Shown: piece after piece, positions 1-9,330 of the stretch
Position numbering within the stretch: the stretch's first letter is position 1
How the letters are laid out: each line of letters starts with the position of its first letter
Program-made: the position numbers and the translations under genes
Notes under the pieces: generated by a model
The model's input: the letters and a program-made list of their open reading frames with translations, nothing else
Told to the model about the DNA's origin: nothing
The model's database searches: none
NCBI GenBank assembly: GCA_014360755.1
Contig: JACIWX010000007.1
Location: 62,001-126,000 of the forward strand
Reading direction: 5' to 3'
DNA from: Chloroflexota bacterium
GTDB lineage: Bacteria > Chloroflexota > Anaerolineae > UBA2200
Length of the DNA stretch: 64,000 nt

Positions 1-4
1 GCAA

Positions 5-61
5 TGAGCGCTGAAGCGCTCACTACAAACCGCATTGAGCGCTAAAGCGCTCACTACAAAC
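5..61. repeat. Two REP-like palindromes (TGAGCGCT[G/A]AAGCGCTCACTACAAAC)
   Basis: Hairpin GAGCGCT-(G/A)A-AGCGCTC followed by ACTACAAAC (reverse strand GTTTGTAGT-hairpin), two direct copies at 5-30 and 36-61. Confidence 0.85.
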
Positions 62-70
62 TGAGTCCCT

Positions 71-703
71 TTAGGAGACCGCTTCTTTCGCCGTGCGTGC
101 TGCCGAGCTGGCATCGGGCGCATAGAGGTCAGCGCCGATTTCGTCGGCGAAACGCTGCGTTACCGGCGCACCGCCAACCATCACTTTTACCCGTTCCCGC
201 AAGCCAGCCTTGCTCAGCGCTTCGATGGTCGCCTTCATCGCCATCATGGTCGTGGTCAGCAAGGCGGACATGCCCACAATCTGCGGATTGTTCTCACGCA
301 CTGCCTGGACAAACTTGTCCGCCGGTACATCCACGCCCAGATCAATCACGCGGAAACCGGTCCCTTCCAGCATCATGCTGACCAGGTTTTTGCCAATGTC
401 ATGCAGGTCGCCCGCCACCGTTCCGATGACGATCGTGCCAATGGGCTTGACCCCGGCTTCGACCAAATAGGGGCGCAAGATTTCTACTCCTGCTTTCATG
501 GCACGGGCGGCAATGAGCATTTCCGGCACGAAGTACTCCTGCCTCTCGAAACGCTGGCCAACCTCGGTCATGGCAGGAATCAAGGCTTCATTGAGCAACT
601 CAGCGGCAGTGAAACCCTCCTGAACGGCGCGGGCAGTCAATGCCTTGACCCCCTCCGCATCACCCACGATGACTTTGTTGTAGATGTCTTCCTTCAATGA
701 CAT
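71..703 (-). CDS. Corrinoid (B12-binding) methyltransferase-type protein
   Basis: MSLKEDIYNKVIVGDAEGV...; B12-binding motif GDLHDIGKNLV, GVDVPADKFVQAV, VMVGGAPVT; internal Met preferred over ORF start. Confidence 0.9.
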   Translation of the reverse strand: MSLKEDIYNKVIVGDAEGVKALTARAVQEGFTAAELLNEALIPAMTEVGQRFERQEYFVPEMLIAARAMKAGVEILRPYLVEAGVKPIGTIVIGTVAGDLHDIGKNLVSMMLEGTGFRVIDLGVDVPADKFVQAVRENNPQIVGMSALLTTTMMAMKATIEALSKAGLRERVKVMVGGAPVTQRFADEIGADLYAPDASSAARTAKEAVS

Positions 704-807
704 GCACGGTCTCCTTTCACATAAGCGAATGTGTTGATGTCGTGAAGCAGCCACAAGGGCAAAAACACAAAACCCATTCTACTGCATACCCTGTTTCCTG
801 GCAAATT

Positions 808-1078
808 GATCTATGTACCGGACGTGGGGCGTGGACTGTGGTCCACACCAAGCGTGAGAACGCTCCGGGCGAAGCACAGTCCGCCGTCCACGCTAAGCGC
901 GGGGCTACCTCGCCTGGGCTTGGGAGCCAAGCGCAGCTGCCGCCAGGGAATCAATTCCCTGGCTGAAGCCGACTGCTGATTGGTAGCAGCCCCCTTCAGG
1001 GGGCTGCTCTGTTTCAGCCAGGGATCTCAATCCCTGGCTGGCTCCAGGACAAACGCCGTCCATGCCAAGCGCAGCCTA
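808..1078. repeat. Hairpin-module repeat (internal part of MITE family 1, no terminal repeats)
   Basis: GCGTGGACTGTGGTCCAC..., CAGGGAATCAATTCCCTG, AGCCCCCTTCAGGGGGCT, CAGGGATCTCAATCCCTG modules shared with copies at 8.3, 44, 56 and 58 kb. Confidence 0.75.
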
Positions 1079-3154
1079 GAACAAATGGATCGCTGCAATA
1101 ACCGGGGCAAAAAGGGAAGAGACGAGCGACATCACGGTGATCAGCGTATTCATGGAAGGGCCTGCCGTGTCCTTGAACGGGTCACCGACGGTGTCGCCAA
1201 CGACGCTGGCTTTGTGCGCATCAGAGCCGGGGCCACCGAATTCGCCAGATTCGATGAACTTTTTGGCATTATCCCACAATCCGCCAGCATTCGCCATGAG
1301 CAGAGCGAAAATGACACCGGTGAAGATGCTCCCGCCCAGGAAGCCTCCCAACGCCTCTGGGCCAAGGACAAAGCCCACTAGCACGGGCAGGACTACTGCC
1401 AGAAAAGCGGGCAACACGAGGGAGCTCAAGGCTCCCTGCGCCGCCAGGCTGACGCAGGAGGTATAGTCCGGCTTCTCCGTTCCTGCTAAGATGCCCGGGC
1501 GTTGGCGGAACTGGCGGCGGATCTCCTCAATCATCTTGAAAGCATTGTTGGTCACTGCGAGCATGGTCAAAGCGCTGAAGAGCGGTGGCGTCATCGCCCC
1601 CAACAGGGTCCCCGCGACAACCACCGGGTCGCGCAGGCTGAGGGACAATTGCACCCCTCTCATGCCCACCACTTGTGCATAGGCAGCAAAAAGAGCCAAG
1701 ACGGTAAGTGCGGCTGCGCTGATAGAAAAGCCCTTGGTGATGGCTTTGGCGGTGTTGCCGGCGGCATCGAGCACATCGGCGGTATCAATTACCTGGTGCG
1801 GCATTCCGGACATCTGGGCAATGCCCCGCGCATTGTCCACGATAGGACCGTAGGCATCTGCCGAGACGATCATCCCCGTGATAGTCAACATGCCCACGGC
1901 ACTCACACCCACGCCATAGATGCCATCCATGCCTGCACGTGCAGTCAGGAAGTAGGCAACCAGAGTAGCCACGGCGATGCCGACGATAGAAGGGACAATG
2001 CTGATCAATCCGTAACTGAAGCCGGTGATGATGTTAATGGCGGCGCCAGAATTGGAGACACGCGCCGTTTCCAGCACCGGCTTCTGATCAGAAGAGGTAT
2101 AGTAATCGGTCGTGAAGCCGATCCCCACGCCGGCGGTCAGGCCTGCCAAAGTCGCCCACAACACGCCCAGGTTGTAGCCACCCAGCACAGTTACTAGCGC
2201 TGCCAATGCAGCAAAAATCAAGGCGGTGAAAATGGTACCGCGGTTAAGTGCCTGGCCTGGTTTGCCATCTTTGCCCACGCGCACAAACTGCAAACCGATG
2301 AGCGAAGCGACAATGCCCAGTGTGCACAAGACAAGCGGAAAGATGATGTAACGCATCTGCAGCGCCGGGCGGTCCGCGAAGAGGGCGGCACCGAGCAACA
2401 TCACTGCCACAGTGCTAGCCACATAACTGTCGAAGATGTCCGCGCCCATGCCAGCCACATCGCCCACGTTATCGCCCACATTGTCCGCAATCACCGCCGG
2501 ATTGCGCGGGTCATCCTCCGGGATGCCCACCTCCACCTTGCCCACTAAGTCGGCAGCGATGTCCGCCGTTTTGGTGTAGATGCCCCCTCCGGCTTTAGCG
2601 AGCAGCGCTAAGGTGGACGCCCCGAAGCTGAAGCCAAGCACCACTTCTGGGTCACCACTCACGAGATACGTAAGGCTCATGCCAATCAGGGCCATGCCTA
2701 CGGTTGCCAAGCCCATCACCGCTCCGCCATTGAAGGACACACGAAAGGCACGGTTGAGGCTCTCCCCGGCAGCCGCCGCCGTGCGCACGTTGGCAGATAC
2801 TGCCACACGCATGCCTAGATAGCCGGCAGCAGCGGAGCAAAGCGCCCCGACGACGAAAGCCAAAGCCATGCTTGCCCCGCGCCCTGGGTCAAAATGCACC
2901 GTTTTCAAACCCAGGTGCTCAATGTCAAAACTGAAGACAATGGCAATCACAATGCCCAAGCCAATTGCCAGGACAGCAAGCGCCAGATAGAGACGGCGCA
3001 GATAGGAGGTAGCGCCCTCGCGGATCCAGGAAGCGATCTCCTGCGCCCGTGCCGGGCCAGCATCTTGCTTTTCCACCCAGCGGTATAGCCCTAGTGCTAC
3101 ACCGACAGAGGCAACCCCTGCCAGCACAGCAGCGAAAACCCACCCTTGTAACAT
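1076..3154 (-). CDS. hppA: Membrane-bound proton-translocating pyrophosphatase, probably K+-independent type
   Basis: DNVGDNVGDVAGMGADIFDSY; GNTAKAITKG (Lys at the position associated with K+-independent enzymes); multiple TM segments. Confidence 0.95.
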   Translation of the reverse strand: MLQGWVFAAVLAGVASVGVALGLYRWVEKQDAGPARAQEIASWIREGATSYLRRLYLALAVLAIGLGIVIAIVFSFDIEHLGLKTVHFDPGRGASMALAFVVGALCSAAAGYLGMRVAVSANVRTAAAAGESLNRAFRVSFNGGAVMGLATVGMALIGMSLTYLVSGDPEVVLGFSFGASTLALLAKAGGGIYTKTADIAADLVGKVEVGIPEDDPRNPAVIADNVGDNVGDVAGMGADIFDSYVASTVAVMLLGAALFADRPALQMRYIIFPLVLCTLGIVASLIGLQFVRVGKDGKPGQALNRGTIFTALIFAALAALVTVLGGYNLGVLWATLAGLTAGVGIGFTTDYYTSSDQKPVLETARVSNSGAAINIITGFSYGLISIVPSIVGIAVATLVAYFLTARAGMDGIYGVGVSAVGMLTITGMIVSADAYGPIVDNARGIAQMSGMPHQVIDTADVLDAAGNTAKAITKGFSISAAALTVLALFAAYAQVVGMRGVQLSLSLRDPVVVAGTLLGAMTPPLFSALTMLAVTNNAFKMIEEIRRQFRQRPGILAGTEKPDYTSCVSLAAQGALSSLVLPAFLAVVLPVLVGFVLGPEALGGFLGGSIFTGVIFALLMANAGGLWDNAKKFIESGEFGGPGSDAHKASVVGDTVGDPFKDTAGPSMNTLITVMSLVSSLFAPVIAAIHLF

Positions 3155-3215
3155 ATCCCCTCCTCCTCATACTCACCACAGAGACACGAGAGCCGCAAGA
3201 TCCGCGTGTCCTTCG

Positions 3216-3376
3216 GAGAGCGTTAAAGTCCGCATTGTCATGCTGAGGCAAAGCTGAAGCATCTCGACGATACAGAGGTAGAGATTCTTCGCTGGCCCTT
3301 CGCCTTCCCTTCGCTTCGCTCAGGGCAAGGCTCAGAATGACATCACGGTGACCTCTGAATGTTTTTCAACACTCTC
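3216..3376. mobile_element. MITE-like family 2, copy a
   Basis: GAGAGCGTTA...TGTTTTTCAACACTCTC ends; flanks TCCTTCG / TCCTCCG (6/7 match). Confidence 0.6.
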
Positions 3377-3815
3377 TCCTCCGTGTCCCTGTGGCACAAA
3401 AGCACAGCCCCAAGCGCCAGGACAGCACGCTCCATGTCACTCCGAGCAGCCTCTGCCATGCGCGACACGCCCGGGTTCAGAACGATGTCTCAGCCTGAAC
3501 AGCCTCTCGCTGTCCTTCGGAGTCTTTGCCCTGAGCGAAGGGGGAGTGAAGAATCCCTATGCAACTGGGGCAAATTCCCACCAGTTACGCGAGACCCCTT
3601 CGTTGTACTCAGGGCAGGCCCTTCGGCTTCGCCTCAGGGTGACACAGAGAGGCGAACCTCCTCCGAGCTACGTGAGGTCCCCTTCGTTGCACGCAAAAGT
3701 CCTTCGCTCCGCCCAGGGTGACAAATGCATGGCAATGCGCCGCCCCGACGATGGGGCTGGATAAAAGTTCCGTTATCCAGTTCGCAATGACCGATCAGAG
3801 CCTTGTTTGTTCCTC

Positions 3816-4577
3816 CTACATCTGAATAGAGCGCCACCAGAGATAGTGTTTTTGGCGCAGTTCTTCTGCAGAAGGCATGGGGAAATAGATGAATTGCTGC
3901 TCATTCCCCACGAATACACCGTTCTTGATCATGCGATAAGGAAAGCGCACAGGTTGAATACGGTTGACCATCTTCGCGCGGACGGTCTTGGTCTTGAGTT
4001 CTATCAAGCATTGTCGCAGGTGCTCAATATTGGAATAGGGCAAATCTTTGACCGCCCCATGCTCTGGGTCATGCGCTAGCTCCCCCAGTTTCAATTCGAC
4101 GAAACACACGGCAGGCAGGGAGAGCAGGCTAATAGGTGTTTTGACAATCAGTTCATAGAACGCACGTGGGCCAAGAGTACTGGCAACGAGCGGATGCACC
4201 GGCGCGATTTCCTGGTACAGGTGCAACCCTTCCTCTTCTTCGGGATACTCTGTAGATGGATCCAGGGCTAGCGAACGTCCATCTTGCGTCACCAGGTACA
4301 ACTTCTGGAGCGCATCCAACGGCACGTGCTCCAGCACACGGTAGACGGAGATGTAAATGGAACGCTTCGGACTGCCATCCTCATGGGGCACGCAACGCTG
4401 CAAGCCCTCATCAATGCGGAAGTAGGGATGGCGGAACTGCGGGTCCACCTCGAAGAAGATGGCTTGTTCACGCGCTCGTTTCTGCGTGCCACAGGCGTAA
4501 TACGCCCCGAACTCCTCCGGTGGCAACATCGAAACAATCAGCGCCTCTGGTATCAAAGATAGGTATAGATGACACAT
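3816..4577 (-). CDS. Conserved hypothetical protein
   Basis: Long ORF MCHLYLSLIPEALIVSMLPPEEFGAYYACGTQKR...; no recognised domain. Confidence 0.65.
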   Translation of the reverse strand: MCHLYLSLIPEALIVSMLPPEEFGAYYACGTQKRAREQAIFFEVDPQFRHPYFRIDEGLQRCVPHEDGSPKRSIYISVYRVLEHVPLDALQKLYLVTQDGRSLALDPSTEYPEEEEGLHLYQEIAPVHPLVASTLGPRAFYELIVKTPISLLSLPAVCFVELKLGELAHDPEHGAVKDLPYSNIEHLRQCLIELKTKTVRAKMVNRIQPVRFPYRMIKNGVFVGNEQQFIYFPMPSAEELRQKHYLWWRSIQM

Positions 4578-4776
4578 GGGTCCCTCTCCCTTCTTTGGGT
4601 CTAGAGCCATGGCACCCGCGGCCCTGCTTTTCAAAACTAATTGTAGCCGGGTTTCATCGCATATGCAAAGTGGCTGAAGCGTGCTCAAGCGCCCGCTACA
4701 AACCCAGGCACTGGCATGTCTCCCCCACTAGCAAGCGTGCAGGGGAGCAGGCTGCCTGCCCCTTCACTCTATTCAT

Positions 4777-4975
4777 GAGAGTGTTGAAAAAGCCTTTCCA
4801 ATGTCATGCTGAGCCTTGCCCTGAGCCTTGTCCTGAGCGAAGCGAAGGGGAAGCGAAGGGGAAGCGAAGCATCTCGCAGTACCTGGGAAAATACGAAAGT
4901 TACGCGAGACCTCTTCGTTGTACTCAGGGCAGGCTCTTCGCTTCGCTCGGGTGACAAGATTTTTTCAACACTCTC
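4777..4975. mobile_element. MITE-like family 2, copy b
   Basis: GAGAGTGTTGAAAAA...TTTTTTCAACACTCTC perfect terminal inverted repeats; no clear target duplication. Confidence 0.7.
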
Positions 4976-5068
4976 AAAGTTACAGGCAGACTCGGGGCGC
5001 TTTTGCTTCCTGCTCACCCTTGGGGTATCATGCATGGTACATTGGACTATGCGCTGAGGAGGCTAACC

Positions 5069-5503
5069 ATGTTGAAAGAATTCAAACAGTTTGCCATGCG
5101 CGGCAATGTCATTGACCTGGCGGTTGGGTTAATGCTGGGCAGCGCTTTCAACAAGATCGTCGCTTCGCTGGTCGGTGACATCCTCATGCCACCCATCGGC
5201 GTGCTGCTGGGCAAGGTGGATTTCAGCAATCTGTTCATCAACCTGTCCGGGCAGCGTTACGCCTCTCTGGCAGAGGCTAAGGCGGCTGGCGCAGCAACCG
5301 TGAACTATGGCTTGTTCCTCAATACGGTCATCGAGTTCGTGATTGTTGCCTTTGCGCTCTTTCTGCTGGTGCGACAAATCAACCGGCTGCAGCGTGCTGC
5401 TGAGCCCGCGGCGCCGCAGACGAAAGAATGCCCCTACTGCTTCAGCCGCATTCCCATCCAAGCCACACGCTGCCCGAACTGTACATCACATCTAGATTCG
5501 TAA
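5069..5503 (+). CDS. mscL: Large-conductance mechanosensitive channel MscL with C-terminal zinc ribbon
   Basis: [45 protein letters not shown]-term [19 protein letters not shown]. Confidence 0.95.
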   Translation: MLKEFKQFAMRGNVIDLAVGLMLGSAFNKIVASLVGDILMPPIGVLLGKVDFSNLFINLSGQRYASLAEAKAAGAATVNYGLFLNTVIEFVIVAFALFLLVRQINRLQRAAEPAAPQTKECPYCFSRIPIQATRCPNCTSHLDS

Positions 5504-5509
5504 TACGTC

Positions 5510-5653
5510 CTACGACGCCTTCCCCATCCTGGATAGTTTGGACCCGCAAACCGGGCAAATGCCCTTGACCGCATGCCGGCCGTTCTTCAGGACGACTTGT
5601 TCTGGGTTCTTGATCTCTTGCTGCTTCTTGCACTTGAAACAATACGCTTTCAT
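5510..5653 (-). CDS. Small zinc-ribbon protein (DUF5679-like, 47 aa)
   Basis: Below track cutoff; manual translation MKAYCFKCKKQQEIKNPEQVVLKNGRHAVKGICPVCGSKLSRMGKAS. Confidence 0.8.
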   Translation of the reverse strand: MKAYCFKCKKQQEIKNPEQVVLKNGRHAVKGICPVCGSKLSRMGKAS

Positions 5654-5772
5654 GAACCTTCCTCCTTATAGAAGAATAGGGCGATCATCTGCCCGGTACC
5701 TAAACAATTATAGCATGGATGAAGAAAAAGGTAAAACGTAAAACGTCAGACGTAAAACAAAAGCCATCCATT

Positions 5773-5800
5773 TTGCCTGACGGCAAGGGGTCTCTATAAT
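5773..5800 (+). promoter_or_regulatory. Promoter of helicase gene (TTGCCT-N16-TATAAT), predicted leaderless
   Basis: TATAAT at 5795-5800; predicted TSS about 5807, start codon GTG 5805 / ATG 5808. Confidence 0.5.
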
Positions 5801-5804
5801 CCCA

Positions 5805-8378
5805 GTGATGGCTTCTCCAGTCGCTGAAGCACTTCAAGAGTTGCGCCTGAATCCACGCTTTGCGGGGCAGATCACTGCCTGGCAGTGTCTGCCAGCCCGT
5901 CCTGGACGGTTTGGTCCGATGCCTGACGGCTTGGACTCCCGGTTGCTGGATGCGCTGCACCGACAAGGCATCCAAAACTTGTACACGCACCAGAGCCAAG
6001 CCATTGCTGCTGCCTTGCGCGGGGAGGATGTGGCAGTAGTCACTGGTGCTGCCTCAGGCAAGACGCTGTGCTACAACGTCCCTGTGCTACATGCATTGCT
6101 GCGCGACCCCCAGGCGCGCGCCTTGTACCTCTTCCCCACCAAAGCCTTGGCGCAGGATCAGCTCGCCGCCTGGCAGGGACTGAGCCTGGGTTTGCTCCCG
6201 CCCGCAGCGGCAGCCACCTACGATGGCGACACGCCTGCTTCAGCCCGGACGCGCATCCGTGAGAGCGCGCGTCTGCTCATCACCAATCCGGACATGCTGC
6301 ATGTGGGCATCCTGCCCCATCACACCCGCTGGGCCGCATTTTTCGGCGGTCTAAAGTATGTCGTCGTGGATGAGATGCACGCCTATCGTGGCGTCTTTGG
6401 CAGCCATGTAGCAAACCTCCTGCGTCGTCTGCGCCGCATCTGCCGCTTCTACGGCGCGCAGCCTACGTTTATCTGTTGCTCCGCCACCATTGCCAACCCA
6501 CAGGAACTGGCTACTTTGCTTGTGGGCCGGCCGGTGGCGCTGGTGGACGAGGACGGTTCGCCACGCGGCGAGCGGCACGTCATCCTCTACAACCCTCCCA
6601 TGGTAGATCGAGCACAAGGGGTGCGCCGCAGTATCCTCCTCGAGACAGCGGCGGTGGCTGACTTTTTCCTGGGCAGGAAATTGCCGACCATCGTTTTCAG
6701 CCAGGGGCGGCTCTCCACCGAGCTGTTGCTCACCTACCTGCGCCAGGCAGGGGAGAAGCGCGGGCAGCCTCCTGGGACCATCCGCGGCTACCGCGGTGGC
6801 TATTTGCCACGTGAGCGGCGCGCCATCGAGCGCGGCTTGCGCGAGGGCAGTGTCCTCGGCGTAGTGAGCACCAATGCCCTGGAATTGGGGATTGACATCG
6901 GTGAACTGAGCGTCTGTGTGCTGGCAGGGTATCCGGGGAGCATCGCCAGCACCTGGCAACAGGCGGGGCGAGCAGGACGGCGTCAGGATGTTTCGGCAGT
7001 TGTACTTGTCGGTGGACCTTCCGCACTGGATCAGTACCTCTTGTCGCATCCAGCCTTCTTCTTCGGACGCACGCCAGAGGAAGCACGCCTGGCGCCGGAC
7101 AACCCTTTCCTGCTGCGCTCGCACCTCCAATGCGCCGCCTTTGAACTGCCCATCGCTGAAGACGAAAGCCTGTCCGAGCACGGGGACACCACCGCCCTCC
7201 TGCGAGAACTAGCCGATGGAGAAGGGGTGCTGCGTTATGCGCGCAAGCGTTGGTACTGGATGAGCAACCGCTATCCGGCTCATGAAGTGTCCTTGCGCAC
7301 AGCCACACAGGACAACTTTGCCATCGTCCAGAAAACCAATGGGGAAGTCATTGGGCAAGTGGACGCTGCCAGTGCCCCCATGCTGATTCACCCCGGCGCC
7401 GTGTACCTCCACGAAGGGCAACCCTACCTAGTTGAAGAACTGGACTGGGAGAAACGTATTGCACGGGTGCGTGCCGCAAAGGCAGAATACTTTACCACCG
7501 CTAGCCTGTCCATAAAGATAGAGGTGCTGCGCGTGTTGGAATCGTCGGCGGAGGGGGCTGCCGCACGTGCCCATGGAGAGGTGCGTGTGCGCACCAAAGC
7601 CACCCAGTTCCAGCAAATGGCTTGGCATACACACGAGCGACTGGCTACCCTGCCCCTCGATTTGCCAGAGCAAACCTTGCTCACGACCGCCTATTGGATG
7701 AGCCTGAGCGAGCGAGTCGTTACCGCGATGCGCGACCTGGGCGATTGGACGATTGCGCCTATCCTCTCGTATGGCCCCAATTGGGCTACGCAACGCCGAC
7801 GCGCACGGGAGCGGGATGGATACCGTTGCCGGCACTGCGGCCTGCCAGAGGGGCAAGACCGTGAACATGACGTGCACCATATCCGGCCATTCCGCACCTT
7901 TGACTACCGACCCGGCCAAAACAAGAACTATCTCGCTGCCAACGACCTTTCCAACCTCATCACCTTGTGTCCAGAATGCCATCGCCGTTTGGAAACCGCA
8001 CGTGCCATGCAAGGCACCTTGGACGGGTTGGCGAACTTGCTGCAGGCATTGGCGCCGCTCTACCTGATGTGCGAACGGCGCGACTTGGGCGTGACGGCGG
8101 ACCTGGACTTTCCCTTTACACATGCGCCCACGGTGGTGATGTACGACGCAGTACCCGGTGGTGTAGGGTTCAGCACTGCCCTGTACCGGCTACATGATGA
8201 ATTGCTCCACGCCTGTCGGGAATGGGTGAGCCAGTGTCCTTGTGAAGAAGGCTGCCCGGCTTGCGTGGGTGCGCCTGTGGAGATGGGCATGGGCGCCAAA
8301 GCGCGGGTGAGGCAGTTGTTAGAGGGGTGTAGTTCAACTTCGGGGCAAGAAATACCTTGCACAGCCTCAGGCGGATGA
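5805..8378 (+). CDS. MrfA/YprA-like DEAD/DEAH helicase with DUF1998 C-terminal region containing an inserted HNH domain
   Basis: TGAASGKT Walker A, VVDEMH, SATIANP, QQAGRAGRR; YDAVPGGVGFS...CPCEEGCPACV; HNH CRHCGLPEGQDREHDVHHIRPF...NLITLCPECHRR. Confidence 0.92.
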   Translation: MMASPVAEALQELRLNPRFAGQITAWQCLPARPGRFGPMPDGLDSRLLDALHRQGIQNLYTHQSQAIAAALRGEDVAVVTGAASGKTLCYNVPVLHALLRDPQARALYLFPTKALAQDQLAAWQGLSLGLLPPAAAATYDGDTPASARTRIRESARLLITNPDMLHVGILPHHTRWAAFFGGLKYVVVDEMHAYRGVFGSHVANLLRRLRRICRFYGAQPTFICCSATIANPQELATLLVGRPVALVDEDGSPRGERHVILYNPPMVDRAQGVRRSILLETAAVADFFLGRKLPTIVFSQGRLSTELLLTYLRQAGEKRGQPPGTIRGYRGGYLPRERRAIERGLREGSVLGVVSTNALELGIDIGELSVCVLAGYPGSIASTWQQAGRAGRRQDVSAVVLVGGPSALDQYLLSHPAFFFGRTPEEARLAPDNPFLLRSHLQCAAFELPIAEDESLSEHGDTTALLRELADGEGVLRYARKRWYWMSNRYPAHEVSLRTATQDNFAIVQKTNGEVIGQVDAASAPMLIHPGAVYLHEGQPYLVEELDWEKRIARVRAAKAEYFTTASLSIKIEVLRVLESSAEGAAARAHGEVRVRTKATQFQQMAWHTHERLATLPLDLPEQTLLTTAYWMSLSERVVTAMRDLGDWTIAPILSYGPNWATQRRRARERDGYRCRHCGLPEGQDREHDVHHIRPFRTFDYRPGQNKNYLAANDLSNLITLCPECHRRLETARAMQGTLDGLANLLQALAPLYLMCERRDLGVTADLDFPFTHAPTVVMYDAVPGGVGFSTALYRLHDELLHACREWVSQCPCEEGCPACVGAPVEMGMGAKARVRQLLEGCSSTSGQEIPCTASGG

Positions 8379-8830
8379 AAAGCAACCAAGTCTGGACAAG
8401 AACAATCACTGTCAGCAGATTTGGGGAACGGATTGAACGGATTCGCTCCTCAAGTAGACGGGGCTATCTTATACCCGGCGTGGACTGTGGTCCACGCCGA
8501 GCGTGAGACTGCTCCAGGTAGACCACCCGCTGTCCACGCCAAACGTGAGAGCACCTGCTCTCCCATTGTCATTCTGAGCCGCGTAGCGGCGAAGAATCTC
8601 CCTCAGTTCCATAAGACCCCTTCGTTGTACTCAGGGCAGGCTCTTCGGCTTCGCCTCAGGGTGACACAGGAGACCACCTCGCCTGGACATGGGAGCCCAG
8701 GCCCAGATGCCGCCAGGGAATCAATTCCCTGGCTGAAACGAGCAAGTCGGCTGAAGCCGACTGATGGCTGCCAGCAGCCCCCTTCAGGGGGCTTACTGTT
8801 TCAGCCGGAGATTTCAATCCCTGGCTGACT
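8324..8830. mobile_element. MITE-like family 1, copy A (left end GGGGTGTAGTTCAACTTCGGGG; right terminus not found)
   Basis: Same left end and internal modules as 44.1, 50.9, 56 and 58.5 kb copies; overlaps the 3' end of the helicase ORF. Confidence 0.75.
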
Positions 8831-8855
8831 CAATAGCCCGCCGGAGCGTGGGAAT

Positions 8856-8911
8856 GAGGCTCGTAGTGCGCACTTCAGTGCGCAGTGAGCGCTAAAGCGC
8901 TCACTACAAAC
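8856..8911. repeat. REPIN-like inverted REP doublet
   Basis: ctCGTAGT-GCGCACTTCAGTGCGC-agt-GAGCGCTAAAGCGCTC-ACTACaaac: two hairpins with GTAGT/ACTAC feet in inverted orientation. Confidence 0.75.
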
Positions 8912-8916
8912 CAATT

Positions 8917-9130
8917 GAGCTGCCAGGGAATCAATTCCCTGGCTGAAACGAGCAAGTCGGCTGAAGCCGACTGATGGCTGCCAGCAACCCCCTTCAGGGG
9001 GCTTACTGTTTCAGCCAGCGATTTCAATCCCTGGCTGACTCAATGGCAAACGCCGCCGTCCACGCTCCAGGGATCTTAATCCATCCTGCTCCAAGCGGAG
9101 CACAGTCCGTCGTCTACACCAAGCGTGAGA
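8917..9130. repeat. Second block of MITE family 1 internal hairpin modules
   Basis: Near duplicate of 8712-8835 (CCAGGGAATCAATTCCCTGGCTGAAACGAGCAAGTCGGCTGAAGCCGACTG...). Confidence 0.7.
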
Positions 9131-9330
9131 CCGTGGTCCACGCCAAGCGTGAAATTGCTCCGGCAGTGCCGAGAGCGCAAAGAACGCAGAGGAGATCATT
9201 TCCCCGTTCATGGTAGAGCAGGGGCAAGGCCTGCCCCTACAAAGAGGGGCGAACACGAGGCTCGCCCTCACCATTTACCCACGATCGCCAACGTGTAGGG
9301 GCGCATCTCCTATTCGCCTCGCCCATTCCC

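Noticed and set aside
8421-8828. ORFs conserved between repeats (also 51024-51332, 58604-59029, 56288-56506)
   Set aside because: Similarity is due to the non-coding MITE family; no start signals, frames vary with module gain/loss, not a transposase
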